A stretch of 8,888 nt of DNA from Candidatus Moranbacteria bacterium GW2011_GWE2_36_40 (GCA_000991645.1 LBRX01000042.1:1-8888), one strand, 5' to 3'; numbered from the stretch's first letter, positions 1 to 5,874 are shown. Notes: a model not told the origin generated them from the letters alone. Numbers and translations are program-made.

Positions 1-51
1 AGCGTTCCATCCAGATATGATCGACGAAATTTTACCAAATAATTTTCAAGG

Positions 52-65
52 TGCCAAATGCCAAA
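52..65. repeat. Tandem 7-mer TGCCAAA x2
   Basis: Two exact head-to-tail copies of TGCCAAA (52-58 and 59-65) lie in the untranslated left edge. The same 7-bp period occurs in a different repeat at 661-681 (TTGAAAA x3). Two copies alone could be chance. It is listed because of the shared period. Confidence 0.4.
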
Positions 66-132
66 TTCACTATATTTATATCTTACTTTGCTATATTAGA
101 GGTCAGAGAGAAGCACAAGCTGCTCTACTCAA

Positions 133-183
133 CCCCTCTGCCCCGATTCCGTATCGGGGCATCTCCCCTCATCTGAGGGGAGA
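133..183. repeat. GC-rich double-hairpin intergenic element
   Basis: Two perfect hairpins lie back to back in otherwise AT-rich DNA. The first pairs TGCCCCGAT (139-147) with ATCGGGGCA (153-161) around a 5-base loop. The second pairs TCTCCCCTC (162-170) with GAGGGGAGA (175-183) around ATCT. A further CCCCTC at 133-138 repeats the left arm of hairpin 2 and could compete for GAGGGG at 175-180. The compact paired-hairpin form and contrasting base composition resemble REP-type dispersed palindromic units. Whether other copies exist cannot be seen from this window. An open plus-strand frame crosses it, but I do not consider it coding. Confidence 0.6.
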
Positions 184-202
184 AAGATATGGATTTTCAT
201 TT

Positions 203-240
203 ATTATAAGAAAGAGGGCGAGGTTTTGCACCCGTCCTCT
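203..240 (-). terminator. Probable intrinsic terminator after the TsaB-like gene
   Basis: On the minus strand the arms AGAGGACGGG (240-231) and CTCGCCCTCT (222-213) pair with one mismatch and one G-U pair around a short loop. They are followed by a U-rich run (TTTCTTAT, 212-205). It lies 27 bp beyond the stop of the minus-strand gene ending at 267. Confidence 0.55.
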
Positions 241-266
241 ATTACTCTATAAGTATAGCATAAATT

Positions 267-542
267 TCACCTCTTGTAAAGTTCTAAAGAAATTTTCCAC
301 GCCGCCGCAACTGTTCTAACAATCCGCGCACTGGTCACACCGGAAGTTTTACTTATTTTGGTTGTCACTTTTTCTATTTTATTTTTAGAAACTTTATTTT
401 TTCTAAGCAAATCATCAATGTTTGGCAAAAGTTTTTCACTCAAGGTATACTCATCATTCCACGACAATTCATCGACCCTCTTTCGACCATCTTTAAGAGT
501 TAATTTTATATCATTACCATCTAAAGAAATTTGTAGAATCAT
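267..542 (-). CDS. TsaB-like protein, N-terminal part only (91 aa)
   Basis: The protein aligns by eye with the first ~90 residues of TsaB (YeaZ), the ASKHA-fold partner of TsaD in tRNA t6A37 synthesis. The order is an N-terminal beta hairpin (MILQISLDGNDIKLTLKDG), then the helix SEKLLPNIDDLL (35-46), a short LSKDI-like turn (51-58), then TSGVTSARIVRTVAAAW (66-82). The last segment lies where TsaB carries GPGSFTGLRIGxATAKG, and here the glycine-rich part is degenerate. Usual TsaB length is about 210-240 aa, so the C-terminal domain is missing. No remnant of it is visible downstream, where a terminator follows. It ends in TGA and the start has no SD. It may be a stand-alone subdomain that lost t6A function or took on a structural role. 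The family resemblance is fairly clear; the function is unknown. Confidence 0.7.
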   Translation of the reverse strand: MILQISLDGNDIKLTLKDGRKRVDELSWNDEYTLSEKLLPNIDDLLRKNKVSKNKIEKVTTKISKTSGVTSARIVRTVAAAWKISLELYKR

Positions 543-565
543 AGGTTTAATAATTTTAAATTTCT

Positions 566-669
566 AATTTTCAATTTTTAAACAAATCTCAATGTTTCAA
601 TTTTTCAATATTTAAATATTTAAAAATTTTATCATTTAATCATTGGAAATTGTTTAAAAATTGAAAATT
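566..669. repeat. AT-rich 20-bp perfect inverted repeat
   Basis: AATTTTCAATTTTTAAACAA (566-585) is exactly complementary to TTGTTTAAAAATTGAAAATT (650-669), with 64 bases between them. The loop contains a second palindrome, AATATTTAAATATT (607-620). The element fills most of the gap between the minus-strand amidase and the TsaB-like gene. It could form a cruciform or a long weak RNA hairpin after the amidase. I see no gene in 543-738. Confidence 0.6.
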
Positions 670-681
670 GAAAATTGAAAA
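661..681. repeat. Tandem 7-mer TTGAAAA x3
   Basis: Three exact copies of TTGAAAA overlap the right arm of the 20-bp inverted repeat. A related run starting TTGTTTAAAAATT recurs at 5703-5715 before glutamate dehydrogenase, which suggests a dispersed AT-rich repeat family. Confidence 0.5.
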
Positions 682-738
682 TTTGGATACTAAATTTAAA
701 ACAAAAAATTAATAAACTTTCACAAGATTTAATGAATA

Positions 739-1542
739 TTAACGGTCAACTTTACTCCACTCTATTCCCCATGGGTCAGTCTTCCTGCCAGGTGCAATTT
801 CATTGTGTCCAAGAATATATTTTATTTTATATTTATTTGTAAGTGTTGCAATAAGAGAATTGAGTGCGCTGTATTGCTCGGTGGTATACTTCCCACTTTC
901 AGTATTAATCATCTCTATTCCGATTGAAAAATCATTCACGTTTGTTCGTCCATCGGGAACCTTGCTAACACCAGCATGCCAAGCAATGTTTTGATCTGAA
1001 ACCAGACGATAAATAACGCCATCACGCGCAATCAAATAATGCGCAGAAACATTATACAATTTGTATTCAGCAATAATTCCAGAAACACTATACGGATCAC
1101 TTCCTAGTGCGTCATAAGACGAATGCACAATGATTGAATCAATTGTTCTTCCTGAAGATTTTGTAAAACCCCATGAAATTAATTTGTCGACAATTTTTCC
1201 CGCTTTCGCATTTTTTTCTTCATCAACTGGCGGATCCGTTTTTTTTGTTTCAATCTTTTTTTCTTCATCAGCTGGCTGATTTGTTTTTTCTGGAATTTTT
1301 GATTCCACCATTTCTCCCTCTTGATTTTCAGCAATTTCTATTTTGCCATCTTCAATTGATTTTTCATTTGCCTGCAATTCGTTCTCAGTTTGTGGATTGT
1401 TATTATTTTCCTGAAAATCAGCAGCATTTGTTTGAATTTGAACTGTTTTTTTGGATTCTTGCAATCCTTTCAAGCCAAAATAAAGGCTAGCTATAGCCAA
1501 AAAACACAAAAATGCAATGATTATCATTTTTTTTCTTTTCAT
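739..1542 (-). CDS. Membrane-anchored N-acetylmuramoyl-L-alanine amidase (Amidase_2)
   Basis: It is predicted to hydrolyse the bond between N-acetylmuramic acid and L-alanine in peptidoglycan outside the membrane. Residues 1-26 form a basic N-terminus and one membrane segment (MIIIAFLCFLAIASLYFGL), with no obvious signal-peptidase site, so it is probably an anchor. Residues ~30-115 are a Glu/Lys/Asn-rich low-complexity linker with a 15-residue imperfect repeat (KTNQPADEEKK, then KTDPPVDEEKN). Residues ~130-267 are an Amidase_2/PGRP/AmpD-type domain. Likely zinc ligands are His140 (IIVHSS), His246 (LGHNE) and Asp256 (KTDPW), with Lys254 and Glu210 (IGIEM) near the site. All catalytic positions look intact. 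It is divergent from the micro-operon at 1660. Its start has no SD. Confidence 0.9.
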   Translation of the reverse strand: MKRKKMIIIAFLCFLAIASLYFGLKGLQESKKTVQIQTNAADFQENNNNPQTENELQANEKSIEDGKIEIAENQEGEMVESKIPEKTNQPADEEKKIETKKTDPPVDEEKNAKAGKIVDKLISWGFTKSSGRTIDSIIVHSSYDALGSDPYSVSGIIAEYKLYNVSAHYLIARDGVIYRLVSDQNIAWHAGVSKVPDGRTNVNDFSIGIEMINTESGKYTTEQYSALNSLIATLTNKYKIKYILGHNEIAPGRKTDPWGIEWSKVDR

Positions 1543-1571
1543 AAGCCCACACTAGCACAAACACACACAAC

Positions 1572-1600
1572 TTGACAAATGCAATATTTTATAGTATCAT
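1572..1600 (+). promoter_or_regulatory. Near-consensus sigma70 promoter of the micro-operon
   Basis: TTGACA (1572-1577), a 17-base spacer and TATCAT (1595-1600) match the consensus at 11 of 12 positions with ideal spacing. The transcript would start near 1607, about 50 bases before the first ATG at 1660. Confidence 0.85.
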
Positions 1601-1616
1601 GCCGTGAGTTGTTTAA
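1588..1616 (-). promoter_or_regulatory. Possible amidase promoter overlapping the divergent promoter
   Basis: On the minus strand TTAAAC (1616-1611), a 17-base spacer and TATAAA (1593-1588) lie about 45 bp before the amidase ATG. The -10 falls inside the spacer of the plus-strand promoter, so the two would compete for polymerase. The -35 is weak (3 of 6). Confidence 0.35.
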
Positions 1617-1644
1617 AATATTTTTTTTAATAAATCCAACATAC

Positions 1645-1650
1645 AGGAGG
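1645..1650 (+). promoter_or_regulatory. Strong Shine-Dalgarno, micro-ORF A
   Basis: AGGAGG sits 9 bases before ATG 1660. It decides that start over an upstream in-frame ATG at 1579, which lies inside the promoter. Confidence 0.85.
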
Positions 1651-1659
1651 AAATTTAAA

Positions 1660-1797
1660 ATGAGTGAAAATTGTTTTGAAGTGTACGCAACAAAAAGAGA
1701 GGAAACAGATGCTCTCTGGGAGGCTCTCATGAACAAACATCCCTGCAAAAAAGACATTGAAAATACTAACGAGAACAAGGAGGTAGCAACCAAGTGA
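1660..1797 (+). CDS. Micro-ORF A: 45-aa soluble charged peptide
   Basis: I do not recognise this protein. It is hydrophilic, begins MSENCFEVYATKREE, contains a likely amphipathic helix around TDALWEALMNKH (16-27), and has two cysteines (Cys5 and Cys29). The C-terminal third is a Lys/Glu/Asn-rich tail. It is the first gene of a three-gene unit with its own promoter and a strong SD. Its TGA overlaps the GTG start of the next ORF by four bases (GTGA), so the two are probably translationally coupled. No signal peptide or transmembrane segment is visible. Support for its reality is architectural (promoter, SD, coupling, terminator), not homology. Confidence 0.75.
   Translation: MSENCFEVYATKREETDALWEALMNKHPCKKDIENTNENKEVATK
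1777..1783 (+). promoter_or_regulatory. Strong Shine-Dalgarno, micro-ORF B
   Basis: AAGGAGG lies inside the end of micro-ORF A, 10 bases before GTG 1794. It marks that GTG as the start of a second ORF. Confidence 0.75.
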
Positions 1798-1910
1798 TTG
1801 AAAATATTGAATTATTTTTATTGGCCTTACTGCTCTCATCTGGTGCTATTCATATCTCAATAACACCAACAATACCAATCGAACAAGAAAAAGAACAGGA
1901 GGAAAAATGA
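1794..1910 (+). CDS. Micro-ORF B: 38-aa single-span membrane peptide
   Basis: The ORF starts at GTG, which overlaps the stop of micro-ORF A by four bases, and its own TGA overlaps the next ATG by four bases (ATGA). The peptide opens with a short acidic stretch (MIENIE). A strongly hydrophobic segment (LFLLALLLSSGAIHISI, about residues 7-23) follows, then a proline-containing turn and a Glu/Lys/Gln tail (EQEKEQEEK). A single membrane span is the natural reading. It is too short for most gene finders. I do not recognise a family. The AGGAGG for the next ORF is encoded within its tail. A membrane partner or anchor for peptides A and C is possible, but that is inference from the operon only. Confidence 0.7.
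   Translation: MIENIELFLLALLLSSGAIHISITPTIPIEQEKEQEEK
1897..1902 (+). promoter_or_regulatory. Strong Shine-Dalgarno, micro-ORF C
   Basis: AGGAGG lies four bases before ATG 1907, inside the end of micro-ORF B. The spacing is short but the match is full. Confidence 0.75.
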
Positions 1911-2029
1911 GTAGTTTTATAAAAAATATATTTGGAGCTTTTTTTTCGCTCCTAAAAGATATTTACTGTTTTTCCGAACTTTGGGAGAGTGATTATAAGA
2001 TTCACCACCCTCCCAAAAAAGAAGAGTGA
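1907..2029 (+). CDS. Micro-ORF C: 40-aa amphipathic peptide
   Basis: The ATG overlaps the stop of micro-ORF B (ATGA). The N-terminal half (SSFIKNIFGAFFSLLKDIY, residues 2-20) reads as an amphipathic helix, with lysines and Asp/Ser on one face and Phe/Ile/Leu on the other. A segment with one cysteine and an aromatic patch (CFSELWESDY, 21-30) and a basic-proline tail (HHPPKKEE) follow. The helix resembles membrane-active peptides in general, such as phenol-soluble modulins or leaderless bacteriocins, but I see no specific family match. It could equally be a peripheral membrane protein. It is the last gene before a strong terminator. The function is unknown. Confidence 0.7.
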   Translation: MSSFIKNIFGAFFSLLKDIYCFSELWESDYKIHHPPKKEE

Positions 2030-2040
2030 ACGGTTTTGCA

Positions 2041-2085
2041 AACCATCTGTAGCGTAGCCACGCTGCGGATGGTTTTTTATTTTTC
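2041..2085 (+). terminator. Strong intrinsic terminator of the micro-operon
   Basis: AACCATCTGTAGCGT (2041-2055) pairs with ACGCTGCGGATGGTT (2060-2074) over all 15 positions, counting two G-U pairs, around AGCC. A T-rich run follows to 2085. It lies 11 bp after the stop of micro-ORF C. The T run is only on the plus-strand side, but the hairpin also separates the unit from the convergent PBP gene. Confidence 0.92.
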
Positions 2086-2098
2086 AAATTATTTTATT

Positions 2099-4279
2099 TT
2101 ATTTTTTTTCAGTTTTATTTGTATCTTGAATTTGTCCTGCCCAGCGTTGATACATTGGATCGGCTGGCGAAGGCATTGCAATGCTAAATGAATTTCTTGG
2201 AAGACTGGGTTGACCATCAACAACTGGAACATACGATATTTCTTGTTTAATCCTGGCAGGATCGGCCTTGGCAGCTCTTTCGGCTGATATTTTTTTGCCA
2301 GAACTTTTCCTGTAATATGTAACAACTGCTTGCATGTTTGCCTGCCCAGCTATTTGCACTGGTTTGTCTTGCTTGAATGTATCATATGCAATAAAAGTTT
2401 CTTTCGGCTGATTGATTAATATTTTTTGCATGTATTCTTTCCAGATTGGAGCTGCAACAAAAACACCATCTGCTCCAGCTTTCATTGGACGATTGTTGTT
2501 GTTTCCAGCCCAAACACCAACTGCCACTGAAGGCGTGTACCCAACAGTCCAAGCATCTCTAAACTCTTGCGTTGTTCCAGTTTTTGCTGCAACAATTCTT
2601 CCATCATCCAAAATTAGTGAACTTCGTGGTCCGAAAATAGGCGTTCTGGCAACATTATCAGAAAGAATGGAATTTATTTTACGCGCAACCTGAACATCCA
2701 AAACCTGCTGTGGTTCATTTTTTGATTCTTCCAAAATCTTCCCACTGCGATCAACAATTTTTATCACAGATCTTGCAGGGCTCCTCATTCCTTCTGCTGC
2801 AAAAACAGAAAATGCACTTGTCATATCGAGAAGTTTCACTTCTCCTCCTCCCAGCACCAATGAAAGACCATATCTCTTGCGATCATTAAGTGTTGTTATG
2901 CCCATGCGATGAGCCAATTCAATCGTTCCATCAATACTGGCAAGATACAAAGTTTTAACAGCAGGCACATTGAGTGATTGAGAAAGTGTTTCGCGCATTG
3001 TCAAAAGCCCATGAAATTTTCCGTCGTAATTCCTTGGAATATAATTTCTTCCACCTCCATCAGGTCCAAAATTTGTTTGCGCATCAAGTATTTTTGTTTC
3101 TGGCTGATAACCCAACTCAAAAGCATGAGCATACGCGAAGGGTTTGAATGATGAACCAGGTTGCCTTTGTGAAGTTGCAATATTAACTTGTCCATCAATA
3201 GTCGAATCAAAATAATCTTTGCTACCAACCATTGTCAAAATATCACCATTTTTTGGATCAATTGCAACCAAGGCCGCATTTGTTGCTCCGCGCGCAATAT
3301 TTCTCTCCGCTCCTCGCGAAACAATTTCTTCTCCGAGTGTTTGCATTTCATAATTCAAGGATGTTTCTATTCTGAGGCCACCTGTCTCAATAAACTCTTT
3401 TCCATATTTTTTTTCCAGTTGTTCCAAAACAAAAAACACAAAATGTGGCGCCTTGATAGGCTGCCTGTGATCCTTTACTTTTTTAAAGGTATCCACCACA
3501 AGAGCATTTTCCACTTCATCAATGCTGGCAAGTTTCAAGTCACCGATACGCTCAAGAATATTTTTTTGACGATCTCTAAGTTCGCTGTGATGAACATTAT
3601 ATGGAGAATAATAAGATGGTGCTTTTGGTAAAGCGGCCAAAAAAGCAGCCTCGTCTAAAGTCAAATCTTTAGCATTTTTTCCAAAATATGTTTCGCTTGC
3701 AGCCTGAACTCCATATGAATTTGCGCCATATGGCACCTGATTCAAATACTGGTCCAGAATTTCAGCTTTTGAATAATGCCTCTCTATTTTGAAAGCAAAG
3801 ATAGCTTCCAAGAATTTTCTTTTCATTGTTCTCTCTGGAGTAAGAAAAGCTCCTCTGGCAAGTTGTTGAGTTATTGTGCTACCACCTTGCCTGACGCCAT
3901 TGTTTTGCAAATTAACCTTCAATGCCCTCATGATGGCAAAGGGATCAATTCCGATATGACGATAAAAATTTGCATCTTCCGTAGCAATGGTTGCGATCCT
4001 GATAAAATCAGGTATTTCATTGTGTTTGATTATTTTACGATTCTCTTCTCCATGAAGCTCATACAGAATATTTTCGCCACTACGATCATAGATTGTTGAC
4101 GTTTGAGCAATTTTCCTGGTCACAAGCTGACTTGCGGCAGGCGTAGCACTATAATAAATCCAGGCCATAAAACCAGCTCCTGCAATTATCAACATCAAAG
4201 AAGCATCGAAAATGCCTAGAATTACTTGTTTTGAATAATGTCCTCGTGATCTTTTTTTTGAAGCGATAGTGTTTTTCAT
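2099..4279 (-). CDS. Class A penicillin-binding protein (PBP1A type)
   Basis: It is a bifunctional peptidoglycan synthase that polymerises lipid II and cross-links stem peptides outside the membrane. Residues 1-16 are basic and cytoplasmic. Residues ~17-43 form one membrane anchor. The GT51 transglycosylase domain (~60-235) carries ATEDANFYRHIGID with catalytic Glu101, QGGSTITQQ (131-139), RKFLEAIFAFKIE with Glu158, and QVPYGANSYG (181-190). The transpeptidase domain (~330-620) carries the SxxK box at Ser376-Lys379 (nucleophile Ser376), SLN at 435-437 and KTG at 566-568. A charged tail of about 100 residues follows. At 726 aa it is a normal length and all motifs are intact. The start has no SD. 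The convergent micro-operon ends 69 bp away. Related family members could be called PbpF or MrcA, so I give no symbol. Confidence 0.96.
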   Translation of the reverse strand: MKNTIASKKRSRGHYSKQVILGIFDASLMLIIAGAGFMAWIYYSATPAASQLVTRKIAQTSTIYDRSGENILYELHGEENRKIIKHNEIPDFIRIATIATEDANFYRHIGIDPFAIMRALKVNLQNNGVRQGGSTITQQLARGAFLTPERTMKRKFLEAIFAFKIERHYSKAEILDQYLNQVPYGANSYGVQAASETYFGKNAKDLTLDEAAFLAALPKAPSYYSPYNVHHSELRDRQKNILERIGDLKLASIDEVENALVVDTFKKVKDHRQPIKAPHFVFFVLEQLEKKYGKEFIETGGLRIETSLNYEMQTLGEEIVSRGAERNIARGATNAALVAIDPKNGDILTMVGSKDYFDSTIDGQVNIATSQRQPGSSFKPFAYAHAFELGYQPETKILDAQTNFGPDGGGRNYIPRNYDGKFHGLLTMRETLSQSLNVPAVKTLYLASIDGTIELAHRMGITTLNDRKRYGLSLVLGGGEVKLLDMTSAFSVFAAEGMRSPARSVIKIVDRSGKILEESKNEPQQVLDVQVARKINSILSDNVARTPIFGPRSSLILDDGRIVAAKTGTTQEFRDAWTVGYTPSVAVGVWAGNNNNRPMKAGADGVFVAAPIWKEYMQKILINQPKETFIAYDTFKQDKPVQIAGQANMQAVVTYYRKSSGKKISAERAAKADPARIKQEISYVPVVDGQPSLPRNSFSIAMPSPADPMYQRWAGQIQDTNKTEKK

Positions 4280-4288
4280 ATATTTAGC

Positions 4289-4308
4289 GATGTAAATACT
4301 ACTACATC
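4289..4308. promoter_or_regulatory. Inverted repeat GATGTA-N8-TACATC before the PBP gene
   Basis: GATGTA (4289-4294) and TACATC (4303-4308) are perfect 6-bp arms 10 bp before the PBP start. A second small palindrome, AAGAAACTTTCTT, lies next to it at 4313-4325. This could be an operator or an RNA hairpin near the start codon. I found no convincing promoter in 4280-4417. Confidence 0.35.
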
Positions 4309-4417
4309 AAACAAGAAACTTTCTTCACTATTCACAAGATATCACACTAGGTAGAGATAAAGCAAAAGATAGATTCTGCTATATTATTGGATTATACGCA
4401 ATATGCAGTGTTAAAAT

Positions 4418-5668
4418 TTATCCTCTTCCTCTGTCTTTCATGGCCTGAGCAACACGTTTGACTGCCAAGGCATATGCACCCATTCTCATGGTTGTTGAAT
4501 GTCTCATTTTTTCTTCCCAAACATTTGCAAAAGATTCAACCATAATATTTTCCAATTTTGCCAAAACTTCCTGTTCGCTCCAATAATATCCATAAGAATT
4601 TTGGACTTGTTCTAAATAACTAACCACCACCCCACCTGCGTTAGCCAAAATATCTGGCACAACCATAACATTCCTCTTGGCCAAAATAGCATCGGCTTCT
4701 GGTGTTGTTGGTCCATTGGCAACTTCCACAATCATTTTTGCTTTCAAATTTTTCACATTTTCTTTTGTAATTGAATTTTCCAAAGCAGAAGGAATAAAAA
4801 TATCAACTTCTTGCGCTATTATGTTTAAAGTTTTTATTTTTTCAGCTCCAGCGTAGCCAACAACACTTCCAGTAGCATCTTTGTGTTTCTTGACTTCATC
4901 CACATCAAGTCCCATGTAATTTACAATAACTCCTTTTGAATCACTAAGCGCAACAATTCTATACCCATTTTTTTGAAGAATTTCAGCCAAAAAACTGCCA
5001 GCATTTCCGAATCCTTCTATTGCCACTGTCGCATTTTTTTCAAGACCCATCTTCTTTGCAGCTTCCCTGATCACATAGAAAGCTCCTTGCGCAGTCGAAT
5101 AACCCCTAGTTTCAGATCCACCTATCGAAAGTGGTTTACCGGTAATCATGCCAGGAACATGAACTCCAGCAATTTTTTCATATTCATCCATCATCCAACC
5201 CATTATCTTTGGATCGGTATAGACATCTGGAGCAGGAATATCCAGAGATGGTCCAATGAACTTATAAATTGCTTGAACATATCCACGAGACAATTTTTCT
5301 AATTCATTTTCAGAAAGCTTCTTCGGATCAACAATTATTCCGCCCTTACCTCCTCCAAGTGGAATTCCCACAACCGCAGTCTTCCATGTCATCCAGGCAC
5401 TGAGCGCCTTTACCTCGGAAATATTAACGTCAGGATGAAATCTTATACCACCTTTGAAAGGACCGCGTGCATCATTAAATTGAGAACGATACCCAACAAA
5501 AACCTGCACTTGGCCATTATCCATTTTGACCGGAATGGAAACTTCTAAAACCTTTTGAGGACTTTGGAGTTGCGCAAAAATATTTTTATCGATATGGATT
5601 AACTCCTGCACTTCTCTTAACTGCTCCAAAGCGTTAGTAAACGCATCATTATTGTTATTATTTTTCAT
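4418..5668 (-). CDS. gdhA: Glutamate dehydrogenase (Glu/Leu/Phe/Val dehydrogenase family)
   Basis: It catalyses NAD(P)-linked interconversion of glutamate with 2-oxoglutarate and ammonia in the cytoplasm. The N-terminal substrate domain (~30-165) has GPFKGGIRFHP with Lys72, WMTWKTAV with Lys96, GGGKGG with Lys108, and PAPDVYTD with catalytic Asp148. The Rossmann domain (~180-330) has GFGNAG (219-224) and the acidic beta-2 end LSDSKG (Asp243). NANAGG-type LANAGGVVVSYLEQVQN (341-357) supplies the substrate serine Ser350. At 416 aa it is the usual hexameric-enzyme length and nothing is missing. Leucine or other amino-acid specificity cannot be excluded, but the lysine/serine set fits glutamate. 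It is transcribed alone from a promoter flanked by CsoR-like palindromes. No SD lies near the ATG; a GGAAGA is about 30 bases away. Confidence 0.95.
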   Translation of the reverse strand: MKNNNNNDAFTNALEQLREVQELIHIDKNIFAQLQSPQKVLEVSIPVKMDNGQVQVFVGYRSQFNDARGPFKGGIRFHPDVNISEVKALSAWMTWKTAVVGIPLGGGKGGIIVDPKKLSENELEKLSRGYVQAIYKFIGPSLDIPAPDVYTDPKIMGWMMDEYEKIAGVHVPGMITGKPLSIGGSETRGYSTAQGAFYVIREAAKKMGLEKNATVAIEGFGNAGSFLAEILQKNGYRIVALSDSKGVIVNYMGLDVDEVKKHKDATGSVVGYAGAEKIKTLNIIAQEVDIFIPSALENSITKENVKNLKAKMIVEVANGPTTPEADAILAKRNVMVVPDILANAGGVVVSYLEQVQNSYGYYWSEQEVLAKLENIMVESFANVWEEKMRHSTTMRMGAYALAVKRVAQAMKDRGRG

Positions 5669-5742
5669 GGTTTTTATATTATTTAAAAAAATTATCTTCC
5701 TTTTGTTTAAAAATTTAAAATTAAAAATTAATAATTATACTT

Positions 5743-5759
5743 ATACCCTCTAGGGGTAT
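5743..5759. promoter_or_regulatory. CsoR/CstR-like operator A
   Basis: ATACCC-TCTAG-GGGTAT is a perfect 6-bp inverted repeat, and TATACCC/GGGTATA gives 7 bp. It overlaps the -10 of the gdhA promoter. The form matches the inverted GC-tract sites of CsoR/RcnR/CstR (DUF156) repressors. Confidence 0.65.
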
Positions 5760-5787
5760 ATTACACCGACACCGCATTTCTTGTCAA
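5758..5787 (-). promoter_or_regulatory. gdhA promoter
   Basis: On the minus strand, TTGACA (5787-5782), an 18-base spacer and TAATAT (5763-5758) lead to a start near 5750 and a leader of about 80 bases. The -35 directly abuts operator B and the -10 overlaps operator A. Binding at either site should exclude RNA polymerase. Confidence 0.7.
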
Positions 5788-5804
5788 ATACCCTGCTGGG
5801 GTAT
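5788..5804. promoter_or_regulatory. CsoR/CstR-like operator B
   Basis: ATACCC-TGCTG-GGGTAT has perfect 6-bp arms and the same 5-bp spacing as operator A. The centres are 45 bp apart and both are on the same face-defining ATACCC/GGGTAT pattern. A third half site, ATACCCTG, lies at 5822-5829. Confidence 0.65.
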
Positions 5805-5840
5805 ATGTAAATCATGCATCAATACCCTGTAAAGTCTTTC

Positions 5841-5874
5841 ATAATAAAAACCACCAAAAAAATAAGGTGGTTTT
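5841..5874 (-). terminator. Intrinsic terminator after the 27-aa peptide gene
   Basis: On the minus strand AAAACCACC (5874-5866) pairs with GGTGGTTTT (5855-5847) around a 10-base loop, followed by TATTATG. It closes the unit of the 115-aa protein and the 27-aa peptide, and isolates it from gdhA. Confidence 0.75.

Noticed and set aside
1579..1659. Upstream extension of micro-ORF A to an ATG at 1579
   Set aside because: That ATG lies inside the promoter, upstream of the predicted transcript start. The AGGAGG is placed correctly only for ATG 1660.
3188..3631. Long plus-strand open frame opposite the PBP gene
   Set aside because: It is antisense to a complete PBP1A gene with all motifs intact, has no promoter or SD, and its sequence is not protein-like.
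4391..4396. TATAAT on the minus strand about 110 bases before the PBP start
   Set aside because: No acceptable -35 at 16-18 bases and a long leader; it is likely chance in AT-rich DNA.
4973..5302. Plus-strand open frame opposite glutamate dehydrogenase
   Set aside because: It is a shadow of a clearly coding minus-strand gene.
5709..5760. Second TATAAT-like box downstream of operator A as the gdhA -10
   Set aside because: No -35 at proper spacing; the TTGACA-18-TAATAT pair is better and its fit with both operators is more coherent.
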